NCBI RefSeq assembly: GCF_016908355.1
Contig: NZ_JAFBDT010000011.1
Coordinates: 1 to 64,000, forward strand
DNA: 64,000 nucleotides
From: Fusibacter tunisiensis
Lineage (GTDB): Bacteria > Bacillota > Clostridia > Peptostreptococcales > Acidaminobacteraceae
Reading direction: 5' to 3'
Part shown: one piece after another, positions 7,557-16,644 of the stretch
How positions within the stretch are numbered: position 1 is the stretch's first letter
Layout: every line of letters starts with the position of its first letter
Made by a program: the position numbers and the translations under genes
Notes under the pieces: model-generated
The model's input: the letters and a program-made list of their open reading frames with translations, nothing else
What the model was told of the DNA's origin: nothing
The model's database searches: none

Positions 7557-7978
7557 TTGACAGCAACACCATCCAAAAAATCCTGCCACACAGATACCCT
7601 TTTGTTCTCGTAGACCGTATTACGGACATTGAGAACGAAACCACCATTGTAGGGATAAAAAATGTTACGATAAATGAACCTTTTTTCCAGGGCCACTTCC
7701 CTACAGAACATGTGATGCCAGGTGTCTTAATTATAGAAGCATTGGCCCAGACCGGCGCCATATTATTGCTCAAAAAAGAAGAAAATTCAGGGAAAATCGC
7801 GTATTTTGCAGGTGTTGACAAGTGTAAATTTAGACGAAAAGTTATCCCAGGAGATTCCCTTCAATTAAGAGTAGAACTTATCAAACACAGACATAATTTT
7901 GGTGTTGCCAAGGGGTATGCCAAGGTCAATGATGAGATTGTCTGTGAAGCAGAATTATCATTCTATATCAATTCTTAA
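7553..7978 (+). CDS. fabZ: 3-hydroxyacyl-ACP dehydratase
   Basis: A 141-residue hot-dog-fold dehydratase that removes water from 3-hydroxyacyl-ACP. The catalytic His48 lies in FQGHFPTEHVMPG and Glu62 in IIEALAQ, both standard for FabZ. It ends the fab operon and is followed by a hairpin terminator at 7995-8023. The combination of FabZ with FabK and FabF can make either saturated or, in some species, unsaturated chains; nothing here decides that. Confidence 0.95.
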   Translation: MIDSNTIQKILPHRYPFVLVDRITDIENETTIVGIKNVTINEPFFQGHFPTEHVMPGVLIIEALAQTGAILLLKKEENSGKIAYFAGVDKCKFRRKVIPGDSLQLRVELIKHRHNFGVAKGYAKVNDEIVCEAELSFYINS

Positions 7979-7994
7979 TCTTCCTTAATCTATT

Positions 7995-8023
7995 GGCCTC
8001 ACATCTGTGAGTGCCCTTTTTTT
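7995..8023 (+). terminator. Terminator of the fab operon
   Basis: GGC-CTCACA-TC-TGTGAG-TGCC hairpin followed by a run of T. Confidence 0.65.
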
Positions 8024-8069
8024 ATTTTTGTGATATACTCATTTGATAAAGACAAGTAGGAGAACTAAA

Positions 8070-8870
8070 ATGGATACCATTAAAACCTATCAGAAAATCG
8101 TCATTAAAATCGGGTCTTCTTCTCTAACACATGACAGCGGATTAATTGATCTATGGAAAATGGAACAACTTGTTAAGCAAATTGCCAACCTTTACAACTC
8201 AGGTCGCGATATTATCATCGTGTCTTCAGGTGCAATTGCTGCAGGGATGGGAAAATTAAAATTTGCCAACAGACCGCTTGAAATCTCAGAAAAACAAGCT
8301 GCCGCTGCGATAGGTCAAAGCGTTCTAATGCACATGTACGACAAATTCTTTTCAGAATTTGGCCTTACTGTCGCTCAAATCTTACTTACAAAAGATGATA
8401 TGGCTTCAGACAAGAGACGGTCACATTGTATCCATGCGTTGGATCGTCTTATTGAACATCGCATTATTCCCATCGTCAATGAGAATGATGTGGTTGCTGT
8501 TGATGAAATTAAAGTTGGAGACAACGACACGCTTTCAGCTGAAGTTTGCGTCATGGCTGATTTTGATTTGCTTGTTATTCTATCCGACATTGATGGTGTC
8601 TACACCAAAGACCCAAATCGTCATCCTGATGCCAGATTGATCCCTTCTATTGGCTCCCTTCAAGCGCTTAATGAGATTACTGCCAGTGATACCAGTTCAA
8701 CAGTTGGGACTGGGGGGATGATTACAAAATTTAATGCCGCAAAAATTCTACACACCTTCAATAAGGACATGCTTATTGTAAATGCAAGTACAAAAAATAT
8801 TCTAAACCAGTGTTTTGATGGCGTTGCAACAGGGACTGTTTTTAAATTTTCTAGTCATAAAGAGGGGTAA
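8070..8870 (+). CDS. proB: Glutamate 5-kinase
   Basis: A 266-residue amino acid kinase that phosphorylates glutamate in the first step of proline synthesis. Signatures are VIKIGSSSLT (N-terminal phosphate loop), IIVSSGAIAAGMG, and the C-terminal TVGTGGMITKFNAAKI. It lacks the C-terminal PUA domain of enterobacterial ProB, as do many other short bacterial forms. The ATG at 8070 is supported by TAGGAG; a longer start at 8043 has no ribosome binding site. The stop is five bases before proA. Confidence 0.94.
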   Translation: MDTIKTYQKIVIKIGSSSLTHDSGLIDLWKMEQLVKQIANLYNSGRDIIIVSSGAIAAGMGKLKFANRPLEISEKQAAAAIGQSVLMHMYDKFFSEFGLTVAQILLTKDDMASDKRRSHCIHALDRLIEHRIIPIVNENDVVAVDEIKVGDNDTLSAEVCVMADFDLLVILSDIDGVYTKDPNRHPDARLIPSIGSLQALNEITASDTSSTVGTGGMITKFNAAKILHTFNKDMLIVNASTKNILNQCFDGVATGTVFKFSSHKEG

Positions 8871-8874
8871 AGCT

Positions 8875-10143
8875 ATGAATCAGTATATAGATATAAATGA
8901 ATTGGGCCGCAATGCAAAATCTGCTTCAAGAAAATTAAGCATCCTTTCAGAAACTGAAAAAAACGCCTTATTAAGTGCTATACATAATGCACTCCTTGAA
9001 AACAAGCATAAAATACTTGAGGCCAATGAACGCGACCTAGATCGAGCCAAGTCAATTGGCTTAAGCGCCGCGCTTCTTGAGCGATTGGAACTTAATACAC
9101 TTAAGTTTAACGACATGCTAAGTGGTTTAAAACAAGTTATTGAACTCAAAGATCCCATCGGTGCCTCTGATGGGTCTTGGATCAATACAGATGGCCTAGA
9201 AATCTCATCCAAACGCGTTCCCCTTGGTGTAATTGGTATTATTTATGAATCAAGACCAAATGTGACTATTGATGCCACGGCTCTGTGCCTTAAAACTGGT
9301 AATGCAGTCATTTTAAAAGGCGGATCAGATGCACTTGAAACCAATATGGCTATGATGAAAGCCATCCGATCGGCCATATCCTTTACAAATATACCTGAAG
9401 GATGTGTCCAACTTGTGGAATCAACAGATAGGGCACTGGTAAAAGATTTGCTGGAGGCTACAGAGTATATTGACTGCATTATTCCAAGAGGGGGCGCGGG
9501 TCTAATCCAATTTGTTGTCCACAACTCTAAGGTGCCCGTCATTGAAACAGGGGCTGGTAACTGTCACATCTATGTAGATGCAGAGTATTCCGTGGAATCT
9601 GCCATTGACATTATTGAAAACGCAAAAATTCAACGCCCAGGTGCCTGTAATGCAGTAGAAACGGTTCTGATACACAAGCAGATCGCACCTAAACTTGTCC
9701 CTGCCTTAGTTCAGCGGTTAAGAAATCAAAAGGTAACCTTGGCCCTCTGTAAAGAGGCGATGCCTCTTATTGACCCACCTCAATCTGGCGTTCATCTTGC
9801 CACTGAACGCGATTGGTGCACTGAATATTTAGACTATAAACTGGCTGTAAAATTGGTTGATTCAATGGATGCCGCTATATCTCATATTGACACTTATTCT
9901 ACAGGACATTCAGAATCAATCCTTACGCATTCGTATGAGAATTCTCGTCGTTTCACGCATGAAGTGGATAGTGCTGCTGTATATGTAAATGCGTCCACGC
10001 GTTTTACAGATGGCTATGTGTTCGGATTTGGCGCTGAAATCGGAATAAGCACACAAAAATTGCACGCGCGTGGCCCAATGGGCTTACATGCACTCACAAC
10101 TACAAAATTTATCATATTGGGCAAAAATCATACCCGTCAATAA
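8875..10143 (+). CDS. proA: Glutamate-5-semialdehyde dehydrogenase (gamma-glutamyl phosphate reductase)
   Basis: A 422-residue enzyme that reduces gamma-glutamyl phosphate with NADPH to glutamate semialdehyde. The catalytic Cys258 lies in RPGACNAVET, and VIYESRPNVT-like sequence (GIIYESRPNVTIDA) marks the cofactor domain. Length matches the family (about 415-420). It forms an operon with proB. proC is not in the window. Confidence 0.95.
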   Translation: MNQYIDINELGRNAKSASRKLSILSETEKNALLSAIHNALLENKHKILEANERDLDRAKSIGLSAALLERLELNTLKFNDMLSGLKQVIELKDPIGASDGSWINTDGLEISSKRVPLGVIGIIYESRPNVTIDATALCLKTGNAVILKGGSDALETNMAMMKAIRSAISFTNIPEGCVQLVESTDRALVKDLLEATEYIDCIIPRGGAGLIQFVVHNSKVPVIETGAGNCHIYVDAEYSVESAIDIIENAKIQRPGACNAVETVLIHKQIAPKLVPALVQRLRNQKVTLALCKEAMPLIDPPQSGVHLATERDWCTEYLDYKLAVKLVDSMDAAISHIDTYSTGHSESILTHSYENSRRFTHEVDSAAVYVNASTRFTDGYVFGFGAEIGISTQKLHARGPMGLHALTTTKFIILGKNHTRQ

Positions 10144-10204
10144 TCAAGAATGTGTTGCATTTATATACATGACATTTTATAATGAATATAGGAGCGTGAT
10201 AATC

Positions 10205-10678
10205 ATGAAGAACAACAACAAAAAAATCAAGAACATTATCAAGCAGGTCATGATTTTTAATGATTTTTATGAGGAAGTCATTCAAAGTAGTCTCATTAAA
10301 AATCAAAATCAAGCCGTCAGTAAATTGGAGTTCAGATTATTGCACACAGTTTATCGTCATAAGAAATTGATGATTTCTGAAATTGCAGATTTGCTAAACA
10401 TTTCATTGCCAAACTGCAGCCGATATGTAAAAACTGCCATTGAAGATGGCTATATTAAAAAGCAAATCGACTCAGATGACAAACGCGTTTATTATGTGAC
10501 ATTAACAGATAAAGGGGTTAACATTGTAGAATCCACCTTGTCTGGGTTTACAGATGAAATGAGCCAGCAGTTTAACGGTTTGGATTTGACAAGCCTTGAT
10601 AGACTGAATCAAAGTTTTTGTGACTTAAACTCTGCAATTCAAGACACCATTAAGCCGACACATTCAAAAAGACACTAA
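10205..10678 (+). CDS. MarR-family transcriptional regulator
   Basis: A 157-residue MarR protein. The winged helix includes KLMISEIADLLNISLPNCSRYVKTAIEDG and the wing KKQIDSDDKRVYYVTLTDKG. The DDKR at the wing is the family hallmark. An ATG at 10205 preceded by TAGGAG is the best start. The gene follows proBA on the same strand by 61 bases and ends in a strong terminator, so it may be read through from proBA. Its ligand and targets cannot be told from sequence. Confidence 0.85.
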   Translation: MKNNNKKIKNIIKQVMIFNDFYEEVIQSSLIKNQNQAVSKLEFRLLHTVYRHKKLMISEIADLLNISLPNCSRYVKTAIEDGYIKKQIDSDDKRVYYVTLTDKGVNIVESTLSGFTDEMSQQFNGLDLTSLDRLNQSFCDLNSAIQDTIKPTHSKRH

Positions 10679-10690
10679 GCTGATCGTGAC

Positions 10691-10719
10691 CCCTGTTCCT
10701 TTTGGAACAGGGTTTTTTT
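10691..10719 (+). terminator. Intrinsic terminator after the marR gene
   Basis: Perfect 9-bp stem CCCTGTTCC / GGAACAGGG with a TTTT loop followed by seven T. Confidence 0.92.
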
Positions 10720-10720
10720 A

Positions 10721-10749
10721 TTGACTTTTCTAGCGGAAAGTCTTAAAAT
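10721..10749 (+). promoter_or_regulatory. Promoter of the cadmium/zinc operon
   Basis: TTGACT (10721-10726) and TAAAAT (10744-10749) separated by 17 bases, directly after the preceding terminator. Confidence 0.75.
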
Positions 10750-10758
10750 AGACCTATC

Positions 10759-10778
10759 ATATGAATAGATGTTCATGT
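10759..10778 (+). promoter_or_regulatory. Candidate ArsR/SmtB-family operator
   Basis: ATATGAATA-GA-TGTTCATGT is an imperfect inverted repeat (7 of 9 pairs) of the kind bound by CadC/SmtB regulators (ATATGAACA-n2-TGTTCATAT type). It lies ten bases downstream of the -10 box, over the expected transcription start. Confidence 0.6.
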
Positions 10779-10807
10779 GTTCAATCTTTAAAATAAAGGA
10801 GTACCTT

Positions 10808-11179
10808 ATGGATTCTCATAACTTTTGCAACTGTACAGTCATTCATGAAGAAATTGTAACTGCTGTTAAAGAACACCTCTTACCTGATGATACAGCGAAA
10901 AGTACTGCTGCCTTGTTCAGAGTACTTGGTGACCCAACACGCGTTCGAATTCTTCAACTCCTATCTCTAAAAGAAATGTGCGTGTGTGATATTTCTGCCG
11001 CTTTAGACATGTCACAGTCCTCCATCTCTCACCAATTAAACACACTTAGAACAAACAGATTGGTTCGAAATCGTAAAGCTGGAAAAGTGGTTTATTACGC
11101 TCTGGATGATCAGCATGTCTTAAACATTTTAAATCAAGGCATTGACCATATTTCACATAAAGGAGACCCATCATGGTAA
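10808..11179 (+). CDS. CadC/SmtB-type metal-sensing repressor
   Basis: A 123-residue ArsR/SmtB regulator. An N-terminal C-N-C pair (FCNCTV, residues 7-9) and C-V-C in EMCVCDI resemble the thiolate site of CadC, while the C-terminal helix has DQHVLNILNQGIDHISH, reminiscent of the second, zinc-type site. The recognition helix is SQSSISHQLNTLR. The ATG at 10808 follows AAAGGAG. Its stop overlaps the start of the P-type ATPase gene, and it should derepress that operon on cadmium, zinc or lead. Confidence 0.88.
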   Translation: MDSHNFCNCTVIHEEIVTAVKEHLLPDDTAKSTAALFRVLGDPTRVRILQLLSLKEMCVCDISAALDMSQSSISHQLNTLRTNRLVRNRKAGKVVYYALDDQHVLNILNQGIDHISHKGDPSW

Positions 11180-13269
11180 AAACACATTTAAAACTTGACG
11201 GTTTGGGGTGTGCAAACTGTGCTGCAAAAATTGAAAACAGATCAAAAGATATCGAAGGTGTTGAAAACCTTGTTTTGGATTTTGCCAGATCAAAAATCAC
11301 CTTTACAAGTATGCCCAGTTCTTCAGAAACTGTTATAAAACAAATTGAAGATATCGTTCATGATTTAGAACCCGATGTAAGAGTGGAAAAAATCACTCTA
11401 AACACATCTAAAGTTAATGGCTATAGGCACAACAAGAAGGAACTTATACGTCTAGTAACTTCACTTGGATTATTAATCATGGCATTCATTGTGCCTTGGT
11501 CTATCCTGAAAATTCTTCTGTTTATGACAGCTTATTTATTGTCTGGATACAAGGTACTCGCCAAATCTTTGCGCAATATTAGAAACAGAGATATTTTTGA
11601 CGAGAACTTTTTAATGGCTTTAGCAACATTTGGTGCCATTGCAATTGGGGAATATCCAGAAGCTGTAGCCGTCATGATTTTTTACGAAATTGGCGAATAC
11701 TTCCAAGATTTAGCCATTAATCGATCAAAATCGACCATCAGCTCACTTCTAGATATTAGGCCAGATACTGCAACTGTAAAAAGAGATGGTATTTGGCAAA
11801 CAGTATCTCCTGAAATGGTTTTGATTGGGGAAACAATTTTAGTTAAACCCGGTGAACGTATCCCTCTTGATGGCATTATTAGAAAAGGATCTGCCGACAT
11901 AGACACTTCTGCACTTACAGGCGAATCCCTTCCTGTTCACGTGTCAAAAGATGCTAACGTTCTGAGCGGTTCCGTCGTAAAAAATGCCATACTTGAAATC
12001 CAAACAACTACCTTGTTTCGAGAATCAACTGTCGCTAAAATTCTAGATTTAGTTGAGAATGCAACGCAACACAAAGCACCTACTGAAAATTTTATCACAA
12101 AATTTGCCCGTTACTATACACCCATTGTCGTATTTTTAGCAATTGGACTTGCCCTTATCCCACCTTTTCTTTTACAGATAGGTACGTTCAGCACTTGGCT
12201 TTATCGTAGCCTTATATTTTTGGTGATTTCTTGCCCATGTGCACTTGTGGTTTCAGTCCCATTAGGCTTTTTTAGTGGCCTTGGAAATGCATCCAGTCAT
12301 GGCATTCTTGTTAAAGGAAGCAATTATCTAGAGGCTTTAAATGGGGTGGACACTGTTGTTTTCGATAAAACAGGAACCCTTACTGAAGGGCGCTTTGAAG
12401 TGGCCTCTGTAATGCCTGCCCCAACCATCAGTAAAGAAACCCTACTTGAATATGCTGTTTCAGCAGAACAGGGGTCTAATCATCCCATTGCAAAATCCAT
12501 CGTCGCATATGGTAAAGCCTATCTTAGTCACACAGATCATGTAAGTTATCATGAAATCAGTGGCAAGGGCGTTCTTTTAAATCTAAACAGTGAGACTGTC
12601 CTTGCGGGCAATCGCATCCTTCTTAAGGAACATGGTATTGATGTGCCACACATTGAATCCCCATATACGGTTGTATATGTTGCTAAAAACAAAACTTATC
12701 TCGGTGCAATTGATATCCGTGATGCCCTAAAACCAGATGCGGGTTACACCATTCAAGCGCTTAATAAACTCGGTAAAAAAACAATCCTATTGACCGGAGA
12801 TCGAGATATAACTGCGCAAGCTGTCAGTTCAACACTTAATATCAATGAAACCCACAGCCAGTTGCTTCCAGAAGAAAAATATACGATTGTCCAAAATCTT
12901 ATCAGCCAAGGCCATAAGGTTGCTTTTTTAGGTGATGGCATCAATGATGCCCCTGTATTAGCCGGAGCCACTGTTGGCATATCCATGGGGTCCATCGGTA
13001 GTGATGCTGCAATCGAGGCTTCTGATATCGTTTTCATGACAGACGAGCCTTCCAAAATTGTGCATGCGATGCAGATTGCCGCAAAAACCAAATTTATCGT
13101 CAAACAAAACATTGTATTTGCTTTGTCCACAAAAATAATTATTATGGGGTTGGGAATCGTTGGCCTTAGTTCTATGTGGATGGCAATTTTTGCAGATGTT
13201 GGCGTTGCATTACTCGCTGTATTAAACGCCGTTAGAATCTTGCACTACGTCCCAAAACTAGAACGTTAA
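11173..13269 (+). CDS. cadA: Cadmium/zinc-exporting P1B-type ATPase
   Basis: A 698-residue heavy-metal P-type ATPase in the inner membrane that exports divalent soft metals. One heavy-metal-associated domain carries C13-x2-C16 (LGCANCAAK). Membrane CPC motif is at 354-356, the actuator TGES at 249-252, the phosphorylated Asp398 in DKTGTLTEG, and GDGINDAPVL closes the ATP-binding part. The last membrane helix has ADVGVALLAVLNAVR, the Asp-containing form seen in Zn/Cd/Pb pumps rather than copper pumps. It is translationally coupled to the regulator upstream and followed by a terminator. Confidence 0.93.
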   Translation: MVKTHLKLDGLGCANCAAKIENRSKDIEGVENLVLDFARSKITFTSMPSSSETVIKQIEDIVHDLEPDVRVEKITLNTSKVNGYRHNKKELIRLVTSLGLLIMAFIVPWSILKILLFMTAYLLSGYKVLAKSLRNIRNRDIFDENFLMALATFGAIAIGEYPEAVAVMIFYEIGEYFQDLAINRSKSTISSLLDIRPDTATVKRDGIWQTVSPEMVLIGETILVKPGERIPLDGIIRKGSADIDTSALTGESLPVHVSKDANVLSGSVVKNAILEIQTTTLFRESTVAKILDLVENATQHKAPTENFITKFARYYTPIVVFLAIGLALIPPFLLQIGTFSTWLYRSLIFLVISCPCALVVSVPLGFFSGLGNASSHGILVKGSNYLEALNGVDTVVFDKTGTLTEGRFEVASVMPAPTISKETLLEYAVSAEQGSNHPIAKSIVAYGKAYLSHTDHVSYHEISGKGVLLNLNSETVLAGNRILLKEHGIDVPHIESPYTVVYVAKNKTYLGAIDIRDALKPDAGYTIQALNKLGKKTILLTGDRDITAQAVSSTLNINETHSQLLPEEKYTIVQNLISQGHKVAFLGDGINDAPVLAGATVGISMGSIGSDAAIEASDIVFMTDEPSKIVHAMQIAAKTKFIVKQNIVFALSTKIIIMGLGIVGLSSMWMAIFADVGVALLAVLNAVRILHYVPKLER

Positions 13270-13283
13270 CAATCGTTTTAAAA

Positions 13284-13314
13284 AGAGCAATGCTTAGACA
13301 TTGTTCTTTTTTTT
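13284..13314 (+). terminator. Intrinsic terminator of the cad operon
   Basis: AGAGCAATG / CATTGTTCT stem (one G-U) with a six-base loop and a run of eight T. Confidence 0.88.
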
Positions 13315-13401
13315 ATTAATATTTTAAACCATTGTCATAGGATTAATGTGAAAAAAAATATATATAAAAATCAGATAAAGACTAGTATTTCCAAATTTTT
13401 G

Positions 13402-13410
13402 TGCTATAAT
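13402..13410 (+). promoter_or_regulatory. Extended -10 promoter element upstream of speD
   Basis: TGC-TATAAT (TG dinucleotide at 13402-13403, TATAAT at 13405-13410) with no good -35 box. It leaves a leader of about 90 bases that contains a small inverted repeat, TATACTT (13437-13443) / AAGTATA (13459-13465). Confidence 0.5.
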
Positions 13411-13508
13411 TGTACATGTGTAAAAAATAGTATTGGTATACTTTAAGGTTAATATTTTAAGTATATTCAAGGGCATATTTTTGATTCTTTTTTATGAGGA
13501 GGCGCCTA

Positions 13509-14321
13509 GTGAAAGGGTACAAAAAAATAAAGTTACATGGGTTCAACAACCTAACAAAAACATTGAGTTTTAATATTTATGACATTTGCTATACAAGATC
13601 GGCTGAGGATCGACAAAAATATATTGAATACATTGATGAGCAATATAATTCTGAAAGACTTACTAAAATTCTTGAGGATGTCACTCGGATGATTGGGGCT
13701 CATGTTTTAAATGTTGCCAAACAAGACTACGACCCACAAGGTGCCAGCGTAACAATTCTCATATCAGAAGAAGAAGTACCAGATGCAGCAGTGGATCCAT
13801 CCTGCAACAAAGGACTCTTGGTCAACGTGCCACAGCATGTGGTCGGCCACTTAGATAAAAGTCATTTAACCGTTCACACGTATCCAGAATACCACCCTGA
13901 TAATGGCATCAGCACATTTAGAGTGGATATTGACGTGTCAACTTGTGGTCAAATATCCCCCCTAAAAGCTCTGAATTATCTAATTGACAGTTTTGACTCA
14001 GACATCATCACTGCTGATTACAGGGTTAGAGGGTTTACAAGAGCTGCATCAGGACAAAAATTGTTTATCGACCACAATATCAATTCCATTCAAAACTATA
14101 TTGCCAAACGCACACTTAATAAATATCAGTTGATTGATGTCAACGTTTATCAAGAAAATATTTTTCATACGAAAATGCTCTTAAAAGATTTCGATCTGGA
14201 CAATTATCTTTTTGCTGTTTCTAAAGAAGATTTAACACCCAAAGAACAACGTGAAATTATATCAAAACTCAAAAAAGAAATGGGTGAAATATTTTACGGC
14301 AGAAATATGAGTCGAATTTAA
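13509..14321 (+). CDS. speD: S-adenosylmethionine decarboxylase proenzyme, long (E. coli) type
   Basis: A 270-residue proenzyme that decarboxylates S-adenosylmethionine to supply aminopropyl groups for spermidine. It self-cleaves to form a pyruvoyl group; the site is Lys117-Ser118 in [14 protein letters not shown], equivalent to Lys111-Ser112 of the E. coli enzyme. Conserved blocks [21 protein letters not shown] and [16 protein letters not shown] place it in the about 264-residue class rather than the 120-residue Bacillus class. The GTG at 13509 is chosen because GAGGAGG precedes it by six bases; the ATG at 13494 overlaps that site. First gene of a polyamine operon. Confidence 0.94.
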   Translation: MKGYKKIKLHGFNNLTKTLSFNIYDICYTRSAEDRQKYIEYIDEQYNSERLTKILEDVTRMIGAHVLNVAKQDYDPQGASVTILISEEEVPDAAVDPSCNKGLLVNVPQHVVGHLDKSHLTVHTYPEYHPDNGISTFRVDIDVSTCGQISPLKALNYLIDSFDSDIITADYRVRGFTRAASGQKLFIDHNINSIQNYIAKRTLNKYQLIDVNVYQENIFHTKMLLKDFDLDNYLFAVSKEDLTPKEQREIISKLKKEMGEIFYGRNMSRI

Positions 14322-14337
14322 CAGACTGGAGGCAGAA

Positions 14338-15783
14338 ATGCTCGATCAAAATAAAACACCGGTATTCACTGCCATGAAGGCATACCGGGAACGAAATGTT
14401 ATTCCTTTTGACGTCCCTGGCCACAAACATGGCAGGGGGCTTTCTGAATATAAAGCTTACTTTGGCGATGCCATGCTTGAATTGGATGTAAATTCAATGA
14501 AGCCTCTTGATTTCCTAGGAAATCCCACCTCGGTTATTCAAGAAGCGGAGACTTTACTCGCCGAAGCTTTTGGTGCAGATCGAGGTTACTTCATAGTCAA
14601 CGGGACCTCTTTTGCAGTTCAAACCATGATTATGGCAACCGTAACCACTGGAGATAAAATCATTTTACCTAGAAATGTCCATAAGTCTGCGATTAACGCT
14701 CTAATTCTCAGTGGCGCCCACCCTGTTTTTATGGAACCCGAATTGGATTCTGAAATGGGGGTTTCCCACAATATAACTTTGGATTCTCTTAAAAAAGCCT
14801 ATACAGCACACCCAGATTCAAAAGCAGTTCTTATAATCAATCCAACGTATTATGGTGCCGTAAGCGACTTAAAAACCATTGTTGATTTTTGTCACACACA
14901 CAATATGTTCGCTCTCGTTGACGAGGCCCACGGAACGCACTTTCATTTTAATGAAAAGTTTCCACTAAGCGGCATGCAAGCAGGCGCCGACATGTCCGCT
15001 GTCAGCCTTCATAAAACTGGCGGTTCATTGACTCAAAGCTCAGCACTTTTACTTAAAGAAACGCGTCTAGATGGAAACTACGTTCGTAAGGTTATTAATT
15101 TAATGCAAACCACATCTCCATCTTATCTTTTGATTGGGTCCTTGGATGTGGCACGCAAGCAACTTGCGCTACACGGCCATGATATGCTAAATCATATCCT
15201 CTCCGTTGCAGATTATGCTCGAAACGCCATCAATGCTATTCCTGGTTGCTATGCAATCGGAAAAGAATCCATTGGCAGACCTGGTATATTTCACTTTGAC
15301 CCAACAAAACTTAGTGTAACAACGCGTAATATGGGGCTAAATGGTATGGAACTGTATGACCTCTTAAGGGATTCGTACAACATTCAAATGGAAACAGGTG
15401 ATGTTTACAATTCACTTGCCATTTTAAGCCTTGGCGATGATTTTGACCACGTCGATGCACTAATCGCTGCTTTAAAAGATATTTCACAAAAACATCAAAA
15501 TTCTCGTATAGATTATCCTAAAATTGATTTGCATTTTCCTGAAGTGGTATTAACCCCAAGAGAGGCTTTTTACGCAGAAAAGGAAACCATCCCACTTGAT
15601 GAAACACTCGGCCGAATCAGCGCTGAGTCTTTAATGAGTTATCCACCAGGGATTCCTGTAATCAGTTATGGGGAACGTATAAACGCGTCCGTTATTGAAC
15701 AGATTAAACTTTTTAAGACATCACACGGTATTTTAACCGGCATGGAAGACCCTAAAGCCAATACAATCAAAGTTGTTAAATAA
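14338..15783 (+). CDS. speA: Arginine decarboxylase (Orn/Lys/Arg decarboxylase family, short form)
   Basis: A 481-residue PLP enzyme of fold type I. The PLP lysine is Lys226 in SLHKTGGSLTQSS, with DEAHGTH (195-201) binding the cofactor, and the N-terminal FDVPGHKHG (24-32) is the family signature. It lacks the wing domain of the inducible E. coli enzymes and has the length of Firmicute SpeA. Substrate cannot be read from the motifs; arginine is inferred because agmatinase and spermidine synthase are encoded in the same operon, giving arginine to agmatine to putrescine to spermidine. Confidence 0.88.
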   Translation: MLDQNKTPVFTAMKAYRERNVIPFDVPGHKHGRGLSEYKAYFGDAMLELDVNSMKPLDFLGNPTSVIQEAETLLAEAFGADRGYFIVNGTSFAVQTMIMATVTTGDKIILPRNVHKSAINALILSGAHPVFMEPELDSEMGVSHNITLDSLKKAYTAHPDSKAVLIINPTYYGAVSDLKTIVDFCHTHNMFALVDEAHGTHFHFNEKFPLSGMQAGADMSAVSLHKTGGSLTQSSALLLKETRLDGNYVRKVINLMQTTSPSYLLIGSLDVARKQLALHGHDMLNHILSVADYARNAINAIPGCYAIGKESIGRPGIFHFDPTKLSVTTRNMGLNGMELYDLLRDSYNIQMETGDVYNSLAILSLGDDFDHVDALIAALKDISQKHQNSRIDYPKIDLHFPEVVLTPREAFYAEKETIPLDETLGRISAESLMSYPPGIPVISYGERINASVIEQIKLFKTSHGILTGMEDPKANTIKVVK

Positions 15784-15797
15784 CAAAGGAGGTTCTC

Positions 15798-16643
15798 ATG
15801 GAACTATGGTACACCGAAAAACACACAGATACAGTTGATTTTTCAATTAAAGTTAAAAAGCATTTTTATTCAGAACAAAGTCCTTTTCAACACATAGATT
15901 TTTTTGAATCCGAAGAATTCGGAACGTTTTTCACCTTAGATGGGCTTATGATGGTTAATGAAAAAGATGAGTTTGTCTATCATGATATGATTACACACGT
16001 TGCAATGGCAACAAATCCAGATATAAAAAGAGTCCTAGTAATCGGTGGTGGTGATGGTGGCACTGTTCGTGAACTCACAAGATACCCACACATTGAAGAA
16101 ATCCACATGGTTGAAATTGATGAAATGGTGGTCCGTGCCTGTCAGTCCTATCTCCCAATTACGGCTTCAAAACTCGACGATCCAAGAGTCACCTTATTTT
16201 TTGAAGATGGGTTGAAGTTCATTCATGGCAAAGAAAACGTATATGATTTGATTCTCGTAGATTCAACAGATCCGATTGGGCCTGGCGAAGGTCTGTTTTC
16301 TGAAGCCTTTTACACCGATTGTTACACAGCACTTTCCGAAAACGGAATTTTAATCAATCAACATGAAAGTCCATATTACCCATCCTACGCACATGAAATG
16401 AAACGGTCTCATACTAAAATAAAAAAGATATTCCCAATTTCTAAGGTTTATCAATTCCATATGCCGACTTATCCATCTGGACATTGGCTGTTTGGCTTTG
16501 CATCCAAAAAACTAGACCCTGTGACAGACCACAAACCAGAAAAATGGGAATCATTTGGTCTTGATACACGCTATTACAACAGCGACCTTCACAAAGCCTG
16601 TTTTGCACTTCCAACTTTTGTGAAGCGTTTACTGGAGGAATAA
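15798..16643 (+). CDS. speE: Spermidine synthase
   Basis: A 281-residue Rossmann-fold aminopropyltransferase that joins putrescine and decarboxylated S-adenosylmethionine. Motifs are VIGGGDGGTVREL (nucleoside binding), VEIDEMVV and the catalytic-loop DSTDPIGPGEGLF, where the first Asp acts on putrescine. Length is normal. It sits between speA and speB with gaps of 14 and one base, so the four genes are almost certainly one transcript. Confidence 0.95.
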   Translation: MELWYTEKHTDTVDFSIKVKKHFYSEQSPFQHIDFFESEEFGTFFTLDGLMMVNEKDEFVYHDMITHVAMATNPDIKRVLVIGGGDGGTVRELTRYPHIEEIHMVEIDEMVVRACQSYLPITASKLDDPRVTLFFEDGLKFIHGKENVYDLILVDSTDPIGPGEGLFSEAFYTDCYTALSENGILINQHESPYYPSYAHEMKRSHTKIKKIFPISKVYQFHMPTYPSGHWLFGFASKKLDPVTDHKPEKWESFGLDTRYYNSDLHKACFALPTFVKRLLEE

Positions 16644-16644
16644 A

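Noticed and set aside
11173-13269. Copper-exporting ATPase
   Set aside because: The final helix has the ADVGVALLAVLNAVR pattern of Zn/Cd pumps, and the upstream regulator is of CadC type.
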